Shown here piece after piece: positions 8,574 through 17,071 of a stretch of 64,000 bases of DNA. The stretch comes from Pseudomonadota bacterium (lineage in GTDB: Bacteria > Myxococcota > Myxococcia > Myxococcales > Myxococcaceae), in the NCBI GenBank assembly GCA_023426545.1, contig JAFAAN010000139.1, positions 56,208 to 120,207 of the forward strand. The letters run 5' to 3'. The position numbers and the translations under genes were made by a program. Numbering within the stretch: the first letter of the stretch is position 1; every line of letters starts with the position of its first letter. Below the pieces are notes generated by a model. The model searched no databases, was not told where the DNA came from, and saw only the letters and a list, made by a program, of their open reading frames with translations.

Positions 8574-9299
8574 CTAGCGGCCCGCGTCGGGCGCGGGTGC
8601 CGGACCTCCGTCGGGAATGACGGGCACGGTCTGCACGGCACTCTTGGGGAACAGCGTGAGGACCTTCCCCTCTTCGATGAGGAGGAGCGTGTCCTGATGC
8701 GATGGGTACTCCTGGCGGCAGGCAACCCGGTCGGCGAGCTGCCATGCCTCCCGCATGCCCCGCCCCTGCACGTCGATGGACATCGCGCGCTCGAAGCACC
8801 CCCGGAAGCCGGCCACCAGCTCGGAGGCCGGGGTGCCCGCCTGGGGCCCACCGCCCGCCCCCGCGTCCTCGGCGCCGGCATCCGGCGGCTCCGCGGGCGC
8901 TGGCGGGGGCGCCTCGACCTGCGTCGTGGGGGCCGTGTCGATGAAGCCCGGCGAAGGCTCCTGCGCGCTGGCGACCGCCTCGTCGCGCTCACGGGCCGCC
9001 ACCTCCATCCGCTGGCGGCCCTCCTTGATGCGCTGGAGCAGCTCGCGCGCCCCCGAGGCATCCAGGCTGTCCGCAGGCACGCGCTGGAGCTGCGCCTCGA
9101 TTTCACCGACCTGCGGATCCAGGAAGGCCTCGTCCAGCTTCTGCGCGTACAGCGCGCGGAAGCGACGCGCGGCCTCCTCGTACTCGACGGAGGGCGCGGG
9201 AGGCTCGCGGCGGCAGGCAGTGGGCGCCAGCGTGAGCAGCACTGCGGAAACGACGCCCACGAGGGGCCGGAGGGACGCTCGGAGGACCAGGGTGCGCAC
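8574..9299 (-). CDS. putative lipoprotein, helical N-terminal part
   Basis: 241 residues. A signal peptide ends LTLAPTAC, a tolerable lipobox. Residues of about 40-110 are charged and helical (YEEAARRFRALYAQKLDEAF ... LLQRIKEGRQRM), followed by a Pro/Ala-rich linker and a C-terminal domain with two cysteines (GCFERAM, VACRQEY) that may pair. No family is recognised. It is upstream of psd in the same direction with a 15-nt gap, which suggests shared transcription but not a shared pathway. Confidence 0.7.
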   Translation of the reverse strand: MRTLVLRASLRPLVGVVSAVLLTLAPTACRREPPAPSVEYEEAARRFRALYAQKLDEAFLDPQVGEIEAQLQRVPADSLDASGARELLQRIKEGRQRMEVAARERDEAVASAQEPSPGFIDTAPTTQVEAPPPAPAEPPDAGAEDAGAGGGPQAGTPASELVAGFRGCFERAMSIDVQGRGMREAWQLADRVACRQEYPSHQDTLLLIEEGKVLTLFPKSAVQTVPVIPDGGPAPAPDAGR

Positions 9300-9356
9300 G
9301 GCACGGGTTTATGTCATTTCCCCGCGCCTGTCCGCCTTTTGTGCCCCGGCGGCCCC

Positions 9357-10088
9357 TCAGACGCCCAGGAACAGGCGCTTGCCGAAATTCAGCGCCAGGT
9401 CCGCGTCGAAGATCTTCTGCGCCGACGTCTCGATGTCGTACTCGACGCGGATGTACTCCACCGTGCGCGCGTCCGTGTCGCAGATGACGAAGCACGCCCG
9501 GTTGTCGTAGTCGCGCGGCTGGCCCACGCTGCCCACGGAGATGATGTACTTGTAGCCCCGGCGGATGCCGAACTTCTGGGCCACCACGTCGTTCACCTCG
9601 CCATTGCCGATGGCGAAGGCGCGGCACAGGTGGCTGTGGCCGATGAAGGTCACCTCCGGCAGCTCCGCCACGTAGGGCGTCAGCTCCCGGGCCTGCTCCA
9701 GCGCGAAGATGTACTCGTACGCCTTCGGGTCGATGGGTGAGCCGTGGCAGAACCCCACGTCGCCGATGCGGTACGTGTACGGAAGGCTGCGCAGCCACGC
9801 CATGTTCTCATCGGTGAGGACGTTGGCGGACCAGTCCAGCGCGTGCCGGGCGGCGTCGTAGTAGTACGAGTAGTCCATCCGCCCCGCCACCGCGGCATCA
9901 TGGTTGCCCAGCAGCGTGACCTCCGCCACCGAGCGCACCAGCTCGCAGCACGGATTGGGAGACGCCCCGTAGCCGACGATGTCCCCCAGCGACACGAACC
10001 GATCCACCTTCTGGTGTTCGGCGGCGCGGAGCACCTCGGTCAGCGCCTCGATGTTGGAGTGGATGTCCGAGATGACAGCGATACGCAT
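9357..10088 (-). CDS. calcineurin-like metallophosphoesterase
   Basis: 243 residues with the full di-metal signature of the family: VISDIHSNIEAL (D-x-H), VSLGDIVGYG (GD), LLGNHDAAV (GNHD), and IGHSHLCRAF (GH-x-H). This is the YfcE/MJ0936-type small phosphodiesterase pattern with an extended middle. The substrate cannot be told from sequence. The ATG at 10088 is used because it starts directly at the first beta-strand; longer in-frame starts would run into the PilZ gene. It follows the PilZ gene by 26 nt, so a link to nucleotide signalling is possible but unproven. Confidence 0.9.
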   Translation of the reverse strand: MRIAVISDIHSNIEALTEVLRAAEHQKVDRFVSLGDIVGYGASPNPCCELVRSVAEVTLLGNHDAAVAGRMDYSYYYDAARHALDWSANVLTDENMAWLRSLPYTYRIGDVGFCHGSPIDPKAYEYIFALEQARELTPYVAELPEVTFIGHSHLCRAFAIGNGEVNDVVAQKFGIRRGYKYIISVGSVGQPRDYDNRACFVICDTDARTVEYIRVEYDIETSAQKIFDADLALNFGKRLFLGV

Positions 10089-10114
10089 GGGGGCCTCGGT
10101 CCGGTTGCTGGGGC

Positions 10115-10489
10115 TCAACCCGCCCAGCCGGCCTTCACCTGGTTCTGCTGCTGCTGCGAAATCATCTGACGAAGGCGTCCCAGGGTATCGCTGTCCAGGG
10201 ACTCGAAACGCAACCCCATGCCCGCGGGAAACGCACGCTCCTCCGTCTCCCGCAGCCACACCACCGTGGCGTGGGCCTGGATGTCCGGGTGCCCGGCGGG
10301 CGACAGCTTCACCGTCGCGCGCGAGCCCCGAGCCAGGGGCGTGCTCGTCCGCAGGAACAAGCCGCCCTCGCTCAAGTTCGAGATTCGCGCATAGAGCGTG
10401 ACGTTGTCACCCTCGCACCAGCACCGAAGCTGGGTGGGAATCCGTGTGGACTTTCGGTTTTCGCTCAACCCGGAACCTTCTTCCGTCAC
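10115..10489 (-). CDS. PilZ domain protein
   Basis: 124 residues, essentially one PilZ domain. The c-di-GMP binding signature is present: the arginine-rich RKSTRIPTQLR near the N-terminus and NLSEGGLFLRT for the (D/N)-x-S-x-x-G box. The C-terminus matches the PilZ pattern with GMGLRFESLD. It is expected to bind c-di-GMP and act as a small adaptor; myxobacteria carry many of these. It precedes the metallophosphoesterase gene in the same direction. Confidence 0.9.
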   Translation of the reverse strand: MTEEGSGLSENRKSTRIPTQLRCWCEGDNVTLYARISNLSEGGLFLRTSTPLARGSRATVKLSPAGHPDIQAHATVVWLRETEERAFPAGMGLRFESLDSDTLGRLRQMISQQQQNQVKAGWAG

Positions 10490-10571
10490 CCGAATCCTCA
10501 GCCTAGGGACGGCCTGATTCCACAGTCAAGCTCAGGGGTGGACTTCGGCCCCACCTCGCGCCCGCCCGGCC

Positions 10572-11498
10572 TCAGCCCTCCAGGGGGCCCAGGTCCTCGA
10601 AGTGGGTCAGCTTGCGGAACTCCGCGAAGCGGGCGTGGATCTCCGCACGCGTGACTTCCCGCAGGCGCTCCAGGCTGAACTTCTCCACGGCGAAGGACGC
10701 CATGACGCTGCCCATGACCATGGCGCGGCGCAGCAAGGCCTGATCCAGCACGCCGCTGGAGGTGGCCAGCGCGCCCATGAAGCCGCCAGCGAAGGTGTCA
10801 CCTGCGCCGGTGGGGTCGAAGACCTCGGCCAGCGGGAACGCGGGGCACGCGAAGATGTGCTCCGACTCGAAGAGCAGCGCGCCGTACTCACCGCGCTTGA
10901 TGACCACGCGCTTCGGGCCCATGGCGAGGATGGCGCGAGCGGCCTTCACCACGTTGTGCTCGCCCGCGAGCTGGCGGGCCTCGGCGTCGTTGACGAAGAG
11001 GAGGTCCACCCGCGACAGCGTCTTGAGCAGGGCCTGCCGGCTGCCCTGAATCCAGAAGTTCATGGTGTCGGCGGCCACCAGCTTGGGGGCCTTCACCTGA
11101 TCCAGCACCTGCGCCTGGAGCTCCGGGTGGATGTTGCCCAGGAAGACGTAGGGCGTGTCGCGGTACGACTCCGGCAGCTTCGGCGAGAAGGCCTGGAAGA
11201 CGTTGAGCTGGGTGTCCAGCGTCTGCGCCTCGTTCAGCTCGTAGCCATAGCGGCCCTTCCAGCGGAAGGTCCGCCCGCTCTCGCGGGTGAGGCCCTCGAG
11301 GTCGATGCCCCGCCCCTGGAGGAAGCTGAGGTGCCCCTCGGGGAAGTCCTCCCCCACCACCGCCACCACGCGCGTGGGGCTGAAGAACGAAGCCGACGTG
11401 GAGAAGTAGGTGGCCGAGCCCCCGAGGATGTCCTCCTTCTGTCCGAAGGGGGTTTCCACCGAGTCCAATGCGACGGAGCCGACGACGAGCAGGGACAT
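10572..11498 (-). CDS. PfkB family carbohydrate kinase
   Basis: 308 residues of the ribokinase/PfkB fold. Seen: LVVGSVALDSVETP at the N-terminus, GGSATYFSTSASF (substrate loop), and the family signature DPTGAGDTFAGGFMGAL with the catalytic aspartate in GAGD. Such proteins phosphorylate sugars or nucleosides; the substrate is not evident. The start at 11498 places MSLLVVG at the first strand. It is separated from PilZ by 82 nt and from mlaD by 116 nt, so it may be transcribed alone. Confidence 0.9.
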   Translation of the reverse strand: MSLLVVGSVALDSVETPFGQKEDILGGSATYFSTSASFFSPTRVVAVVGEDFPEGHLSFLQGRGIDLEGLTRESGRTFRWKGRYGYELNEAQTLDTQLNVFQAFSPKLPESYRDTPYVFLGNIHPELQAQVLDQVKAPKLVAADTMNFWIQGSRQALLKTLSRVDLLFVNDAEARQLAGEHNVVKAARAILAMGPKRVVIKRGEYGALLFESEHIFACPAFPLAEVFDPTGAGDTFAGGFMGALATSSGVLDQALLRRAMVMGSVMASFAVEKFSLERLREVTRAEIHARFAEFRKLTHFEDLGPLEG

Positions 11499-11614
11499 GC
11501 GAGCTTCCTGGGGGGATATGCCGTGAAATGGAATCAGGCACGGCGCTCCCCGGGGCCCCGTGCCCATGCCGGGTACGTCGTTTCCCGTTTTCCGTCAAGC
11601 GCCGAGCGGCGGGT

Positions 11615-13144
11615 TCAGGGCGTCGGAACGCCTGTCAAGGTGAGCAGGGCCTTCAGGTCGTCGTCGGTGAAGAAGAGGCCACCGCCCACGAAGAAGTCAC
11701 GGCCGGCCACCAGCCGCCGCGTCGCCAGGTCCCGCTGCTGGGCGTTGAGCATGTCGTCCATGCCCGCGATGAAGTAGAGGTGATCGATGGGCTGCGCGCG
11801 CAGGCTGGCGCGCAGGCGGGGGTAGCGCAGCTCGTCGTCCGCGAAGTTGAAGGCGTCCAGCTGGAACCGGAGCGCGTCGTTGAAGAAGTGCAGGTCGGCG
11901 CCCACGCCGCCGGTGGACTCGATGAGGCCCACGCGCAGCGTGGTGAAGTACCAGCGCTTGGCGAACTGCGCGCTGACCTTGAGGCTCTCCCGCGTCACCT
12001 TCCGCGTCTGCACGACGGGGTCGCCCTCGGACGGAGGGTTGTTCTGGACCACCTCCGTCGTCACGCTGCCGCGCGGGTCGTCCACCAGCTCCAGCAGGTA
12101 GTACTTGTCCGGCTTGGGGATGAGCCGCACCGAGAACATGTTCTTCGAGTTGCCCTGCGCGGCCAGGTAGGTGCTCTGGATGCCGATCTCCGCCTGGAGG
12201 TCCGTCAGCCGCGAGGCGAAGCGGGAGACGTCCTGCACCGTCTCGCGAAGCTCCCGGCCCACGGCCTCGTCGGCCAGCAGCACGCCAGCGGCACCCTCCC
12301 CGTCCTTCACCTTCCGGGTGATCTCCTCCAGGTTGCCCAGCGTGCCGTCCAGCTTCCTGAGCGTCTCCTTGACGCTGGCGACGGTCTCCTTCACGTCGCC
12401 CTCGCCGGTGCCCACGATGTTCTTCACGCTCGCGAGCACCTCCCGCACGTCACGGGTGATGAACTCGATGTTGTCGATGATGCGGGAGATCTCCGCCTGG
12501 TTCCCCCGGGTGATGCCGCGCACGTCCTCGGAGATGGCCTCGACGTTGCCGACGATGGTGTCCAGGCGGTCCGCGTTGCGCCGCACGGTGGCGTCCACCG
12601 AGTCCGACAGCCGCACCAGGTTCTCCACGATGCGCTGGAGCGACCCCGCACCACGCTCGCCGCCCAGCACCTCCCGCAGCGCGCCGGTCACCTCCTGGAT
12701 GTCCGCGGTGATCTGCGACAGCGACTCGAAGATGGCCTCCATGCCCTGGGTGTCGATGACGCGGCGGATCTGCCCGCCGCTCTCCAGGTGGGGCGCCCCC
12801 TCCGTTCCAGGGTTGAGGTCCAGCAGGTAGTCGCCCAGCAGCGACTCGGAGCGCTTGGTGACGACGGCGTCCTCGCGCAGGTCCACGTCCTTGCGGATCT
12901 TCAGCCACACCTTCGCCCGGGTCCCCTCGAGCGAGATGCTGTCGATCTCCCCCACCGGGATGCCGGCGATCTGCACGCGCCCGCGCACGGCGAGGCCCGA
13001 CGCGTCACGGAAATACGCCCACACCTTCGTGGCTTCCCTGTCGCTCAGACCACCCTTGCGAGCGAACAGCACGAAGGTGACGAGAAAAGCCCCCGCTGCG
13101 ATGACCAGCAGGCCCACACGGAAGGGCGTGACGAGCTTCTTCAC
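11615..13144 (-). CDS. mlaD: MCE/MlaD-family lipid transport protein with C-terminal extension
   Basis: 509 residues. One N-terminal membrane segment (residues of about 8-28, LVTPFRVGLLVIAAGAFLV) is followed by an MCE domain with AVRGRVQIAGIPVGEID. Residues of about 120-320 form a long charged helical stretch of repeated heptads. The last 170 or so residues are beta-rich and alternate polar and aromatic residues (WYFTTLRVGLIE, DALRFQLDAFNF, DFFVGGGLFF). E. coli MlaD is only about 180 residues, so the extension may bridge the periplasm. The GTG at 13144 is chosen over an ATG at 13207 because GGAG precedes it and the membrane segment follows at once. It is the third gene of an mlaE-F-D set. Confidence 0.88.
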   Translation of the reverse strand: MKKLVTPFRVGLLVIAAGAFLVTFVLFARKGGLSDREATKVWAYFRDASGLAVRGRVQIAGIPVGEIDSISLEGTRAKVWLKIRKDVDLREDAVVTKRSESLLGDYLLDLNPGTEGAPHLESGGQIRRVIDTQGMEAIFESLSQITADIQEVTGALREVLGGERGAGSLQRIVENLVRLSDSVDATVRRNADRLDTIVGNVEAISEDVRGITRGNQAEISRIIDNIEFITRDVREVLASVKNIVGTGEGDVKETVASVKETLRKLDGTLGNLEEITRKVKDGEGAAGVLLADEAVGRELRETVQDVSRFASRLTDLQAEIGIQSTYLAAQGNSKNMFSVRLIPKPDKYYLLELVDDPRGSVTTEVVQNNPPSEGDPVVQTRKVTRESLKVSAQFAKRWYFTTLRVGLIESTGGVGADLHFFNDALRFQLDAFNFADDELRYPRLRASLRAQPIDHLYFIAGMDDMLNAQQRDLATRRLVAGRDFFVGGGLFFTDDDLKALLTLTGVPTP

Positions 13145-13249
13145 CTGTTGAGACTCCGAGCGCGACCGGCCGGGCGCGACTCTAACGCTTTGCATTCCGA
13201 GTGCCACAATTTCGTGAGCCCCCGGGGCCCTCGCCGCCTCACGTCCACG

Positions 13250-14026
13250 TCAATTCTTCCCGAACCAGGTCTCCAGGAACACCTTGACCGCGGGGTGCTC
13301 CGACTCCCGCAGCTGCTCCGGCGTGCCGTTGGCCACGATGACGCCCTTGGAGAGGAAGGCGATCTGGTCCGCCACGTTGAAGGCGGAGGAGATGTCGTGG
13401 CTGATGACCACGCTGGTGACGCCCAGCTCGCGCTGCGCGGCCAGGATCATCTCGTCCACGGAGTCGGTGGTGATGGGGTCCAGGCCGGTGGTGGGCTCGT
13501 CGTAGAGGACCACCTTGGGGTCCATGACGATGGCCCGCGCCAGCCCCACGCGCTTGCGCATGCCGCCGGACAGGTCCGCGGGAAAGCGGCCCTCGACGTC
13601 CTTCTTGAGGCCCATCAGCTCCAACCGCGCCCGGACCTTCTGGCGGATGACGTCCTCCGGGTCCTTCGTGTGCTCCCGCAGGGGGAAGGCCACGTTCTCG
13701 AAGACGGTCATCGAGTCGAACAGCGCGGCGGCCTGGAACACCATGCCGAACTTGTTGCGCACCTGCTGGAGCGCCTGCACGCCCATGGGGACGATGTCCT
13801 CCCCGTCGATGATGACCTGCCCCCGGTCCGGCTTCAGCAGGCCGATCATGTGCTTCATCAGCACCGTCTTGCCGGAGCCCGAGCCTCCCAGGATGACGCA
13901 GGTGCTGCCCGCGGGCACCGTGAGGTTGATGCCGGTGAGGACCTTGTGGTCGCCGAACGTCTTGTGCAGGTCCACGACCTGGATCATCGGCCGGGCGGCG
14001 GCGGGACTGGAGGCCGGGGGCACCAT
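13250..14026 (-). CDS. mlaF: MlaF-type ABC transporter ATPase
   Basis: 258 residues. A complete ABC ATPase: Walker A GGSGSGKTVL, Q-loop MVFQAAALF, signature LSGGMRKRVGLARA, Walker B VVLYDEPTTGLD and switch ISHD. The pattern GLDPITTDSVDEMI and FQAAALFDSMTVFENVAFPL are typical of the MlaF/Ttg2A group that drives lipid trafficking between the membranes. Its ATG overlaps the mlaE stop as TGATG, so the permease and ATPase are translationally coupled; a start at 13987 is a less likely alternative. Confidence 0.95.
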   Translation of the reverse strand: MVPPASSPAAARPMIQVVDLHKTFGDHKVLTGINLTVPAGSTCVILGGSGSGKTVLMKHMIGLLKPDRGQVIIDGEDIVPMGVQALQQVRNKFGMVFQAAALFDSMTVFENVAFPLREHTKDPEDVIRQKVRARLELMGLKKDVEGRFPADLSGGMRKRVGLARAIVMDPKVVLYDEPTTGLDPITTDSVDEMILAAQRELGVTSVVISHDISSAFNVADQIAFLSKGVIVANGTPEQLRESEHPAVKVFLETWFGKN

Positions 14027-14841
14027 CAGAAGAAGAGCACGCCGAGCAGGAAGTCGAGGATGAAGATGGACAGCGCGCTGGCCACCATCGCCTCCGTGGT
14101 GGCCTGCCCCACCCCCTTGGCGCCGCCGGACGCGTTGAAGCCCTTGAAGCAGCAGATGAGGGCCACGGACAGGCCGAACACGGCGCCCTTGATGAGCCCC
14201 TGGAAGACGTCCCCGGGTACCATCCACTGCTGCGTGCGCGCGAGGAACGTTCCCGGCGAGATGCCCAGGCCGCCCACGGCCACCACGTAGGCTCCAGCCA
14301 TGCCCATGGTGTTGAAGAGCATGGTGAGCGCCGGCACCATGAAGAGGCCGGCCAGCACCCGGGGCACCAGCAGATACTGCACCGGGTTGACGGCCATGGT
14401 CTCCAGCGCGTCCACCTGCTCGGTGACGCGCATGGTGCCCAGCTCGGTGCACATGGCGGAGCCGGCACGCATGGTCACCATCAGCGCGGAGAACACGGCC
14501 GCCAGCTCGCGCGTCAGCGTCAGCGCCACCGTGGGACCGACCAGGCTCTCCGCGTCGAAGAGCTGGAAGGCGGTGGACGTCTGGAGCGCGAAGACCATGC
14601 CGGTGAACGTGCCGGTGAGCGCCACGATGAAGATGGACCCCACGCCCACGAAGTCGAGCTGAGCGAACAGGTTGGCCAGCCGGTAGGGCCGCCGCACGCT
14701 CCAGCGGAAGACATCGACCCCCATGGAGACGATGCCACCCAGGGTGCTGACGACGTCGATGAGCCCCTGGCCGAAGGCCGTGATGGCCTGGGTGAGGAGC
14801 CCGGGCTCGCGCGCCGGCTTGCTAGGGGTCTGCGTGGTCAT
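14026..14841 (-). CDS. mlaE: MlaE-type ABC transporter permease
   Basis: 271 residues with several membrane segments (for example VGVGSIFIVALTGTFTGMVF and VLAGLFMVPALTMLF). Family motifs are GPTVALTLTRELAAVFSALMV, MGTMRVTEQVDALE-like (LGTMRVTEQVDALETM) and NPVQYLLVPRVLAG. It is the inner-membrane permease of a phospholipid transport system with the MlaF and MlaD homologues encoded next. No mlaA, mlaB or mlaC gene is nearby. It is divergent from the zinc-ribbon gene at 15018, with a 176-nt shared upstream region. Confidence 0.95.
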   Translation of the reverse strand: MTTQTPSKPAREPGLLTQAITAFGQGLIDVVSTLGGIVSMGVDVFRWSVRRPYRLANLFAQLDFVGVGSIFIVALTGTFTGMVFALQTSTAFQLFDAESLVGPTVALTLTRELAAVFSALMVTMRAGSAMCTELGTMRVTEQVDALETMAVNPVQYLLVPRVLAGLFMVPALTMLFNTMGMAGAYVVAVGGLGISPGTFLARTQQWMVPGDVFQGLIKGAVFGLSVALICCFKGFNASGGAKGVGQATTEAMVASALSIFILDFLLGVLFF

Positions 14842-15017
14842 GCGTTCAGAGGTACTCTTATGGCGGCCCGGTGGCTGGCACAAGGCCCGGCACAAGGCTC
14901 GAGGAGGCAGGCGACGAAGACACTTCCTCCCTTGGAAGCGATGCCGTTATGTTCCGCGCCCCTTTCCTCCCATGCCCGGCGGAATCCCGTGCCGGGCCGA
15001 GAAACTGACGAACGAAT

Positions 15018-15605
15018 ATGGCAACTCATAAGGTCGGCGGCGAGGTGGATGCGCTCTGTACCCGCTGCAAGCTCACCCTCGCCCATACCATCCTGGCGAT
15101 GGTGGGAACGAAGATCGCCCGGGTGCGCTGCAATACCTGCGGTGGAGACCACGCCTACCGCGGGGCGCCCGGTGTGACGGACCGCCCCACTTCCAGCACC
15201 ACCCGCACCCGCGCCCCCCGGGCATCCGGCAGCGGCAGCAGCAGCTCGGCCACCAGGGCTGAAAAGGTCATCATCTCCTTCGAGGAGCAGCTCGCCGGCA
15301 AGGACGTGGCCAACGCCCCTCGCTACAGCCCCAAGGACACGTACCGGCTGGATCAGGTCATCCAGCATCCCACCTTCGGGACGGGCTACGTGTCGGCGGT
15401 TCGCGGCGACAAGGTGGACATCACCTTCCGCACCGACACCAAGACGCTGGTCCATGGCCGCGGTGGCGCTCCGGCGGAGAAGCCCGTCTTCAACCCGCCC
15501 AACCGCCAGACCACCGGCCCCGCCGACAAGCCGCTCCCCGCCAGCGAGGGCGCCGAACAGGCCCCCGCGGAGGATGAGGAGCCCTCCCCGACATCCGAGG
15601 ACTGA
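15018..15605 (+). CDS. zinc-ribbon protein with HPxFGxGxV domain
   Basis: 195 residues in three parts. Residues of about 12-45 form a four-cysteine ribbon (CTRCKL ... CNTCGG). A Ser/Thr/Arg-rich linker follows. Residues of about 100-145 carry VIQHPTFGTGYVSAVRGDKVDITF, the small beta-barrel motif also seen at the C-terminus of UvrD-type helicases and in stand-alone regulators. The tail is acidic. The combination suggests nucleic-acid or RNA-polymerase binding, but no function is established from sequence. It is the first of three plus-strand genes. Confidence 0.8.
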   Translation: MATHKVGGEVDALCTRCKLTLAHTILAMVGTKIARVRCNTCGGDHAYRGAPGVTDRPTSSTTRTRAPRASGSGSSSSATRAEKVIISFEEQLAGKDVANAPRYSPKDTYRLDQVIQHPTFGTGYVSAVRGDKVDITFRTDTKTLVHGRGGAPAEKPVFNPPNRQTTGPADKPLPASEGAEQAPAEDEEPSPTSED

Positions 15606-15637
15606 CTCCACTCCATTCACCCGGAGGGGCCCGGACG

Positions 15638-17071
15638 ATGAGACTGCGTGCGCTGCCCCTCCTCCTGCTGCTCGCCACGCCCGTGGCGAGCACGGCGGCA
15701 CCACCCGAGCTCCGGGTGGCCTGGACGCCGGAGCGCATCGTGCTCGGCGACGCGCCCCAGGTGGCCATCGAGGTCCAGGTCCCCTCGGGGGCCGGGCCTC
15801 TCCATGCGGCGGCCTCCGCCGGCACGTTCCTCGAAGACCGGCTGGAGGGAGGCCCCGTCCGCACCTTCATGTGGCGGCCTCCGCCGGTGCGCTACCCGCT
15901 GGTGGCGGTGCTCCTCTTCTGGCTCGAAGGCTCCGAGCCTGGCGCCGCGTCGGTGGCGGTGGCACGGCTTCCCCTGGTGGGCCAGACGGAGCTCGACGTG
16001 GACACCGAGCCCGGAGCGCACGTCGAGGTGGAGGTGGCGGACCGCCGCTTCGGGCCGGTCTTCGCGAACGCGCAGGGGAAGGCCCAGGTGCCGGTGGAGG
16101 TGCCACCGGGCGTCCGGGATGCGCGGGTGCTCGCCACGCGCGGAGCGCTCCGCACGGACGCGACGGTGCCGCTGGATGACCCGCCGGATTCGCCGCTCGT
16201 CGCGGCGCTCACGCCCCGCCCCCTCCCAGAAAAGGAGGGAGGCTGGCTGTTGCTGGCTGGCGAGGCGCCGCTGCGCTCCGACGACGTGGAGCTCGAGGCG
16301 GTGGGCGCGACGCTGGAGCTCGACGCCGCGCCATCGCTGCCCCCTTCACCGGGTGGCGCTGCCCCCGCGATGGGCCCCACGTCGGACACCGAAAGCCCCG
16401 GCCAGGACATGCTGCGCTATCGCGTCATGCCGGTAGCGGACGCGCCGCTCGTGGAGCTGCACGTCCGCCGCTCGGGGCAGGCGCCCGAAGCGCTCGTGGC
16501 GGCTGACGTCGCCAGCGTCCCCGCTCCGGAGCCAGCCGCCCCCCCGGCCGATGTCGAGCCCGACTGGCGAACCTCCTTCTACCTGCTTGCGGGCGGCGTG
16601 CTCGCGGGCGGCTCGAACACAGGGCCCGCGGGCACCGTGGGCCTCACCGTCGTCCCGCCCTTCTGGCGTCAACGGCTGGCTGCTGAGGTGGAGGTGGGCG
16701 CCCGGACCGCCACCTACGACGGCCCGGTGGCGTCGGATTCGTTCGGCGCGGTGCGCTCGCAGGTGGTGGCCCTGCCGGTGCTGCTCTCGATTCGCGCCGA
16801 GATTGTCCAGCACGCGACCTTTTCCCTGTACGGCCGGGCAGGCGGGGGGCCGCTCCCCGTCCACCACTACCTCTCCAGCGACTTTCAGGACGACGTGAAA
16901 GAGAGCAAGCTCAAGGGCATGGCCTTCCTCTCCGTTCAAGCCGCCCACCGCTTCGGCCGCTGGAGCGCGCTGGCGGAAGCCCGGGGCTCCTGGGCGCCAG
17001 TGCGCACGCCCTGGCTGGACACCCAGCTGGGAGGGCTGGCCCTGTACCTGGGCGTGAGGTTCGAGCCGTGA
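15638..17071 (+). CDS. exported protein with C-terminal beta-barrel-like domain
   Basis: 477 residues. A signal peptide (LPLLLLLATPVASTA) is followed by two or more Ig-like beta domains rich in Pro and Val, a Pro/Ala linker near residue 300, and a C-terminal third of alternating hydrophobic strands (SFYLLAGGVLAGGS, RLAAEVEVGART, LGGLALYLGVRFEP) ending in Phe-Glu-Pro, as in small outer-membrane barrels. No enzyme motif is seen. Its stop overlaps the GTG start of the next lipoprotein gene by four bases, so the pair is co-translated and may work together at the outer membrane. Confidence 0.75.
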   Translation: MRLRALPLLLLLATPVASTAAPPELRVAWTPERIVLGDAPQVAIEVQVPSGAGPLHAAASAGTFLEDRLEGGPVRTFMWRPPPVRYPLVAVLLFWLEGSEPGAASVAVARLPLVGQTELDVDTEPGAHVEVEVADRRFGPVFANAQGKAQVPVEVPPGVRDARVLATRGALRTDATVPLDDPPDSPLVAALTPRPLPEKEGGWLLLAGEAPLRSDDVELEAVGATLELDAAPSLPPSPGGAAPAMGPTSDTESPGQDMLRYRVMPVADAPLVELHVRRSGQAPEALVAADVASVPAPEPAAPPADVEPDWRTSFYLLAGGVLAGGSNTGPAGTVGLTVVPPFWRQRLAAEVEVGARTATYDGPVASDSFGAVRSQVVALPVLLSIRAEIVQHATFSLYGRAGGGPLPVHHYLSSDFQDDVKESKLKGMAFLSVQAAHRFGRWSALAEARGSWAPVRTPWLDTQLGGLALYLGVRFEP

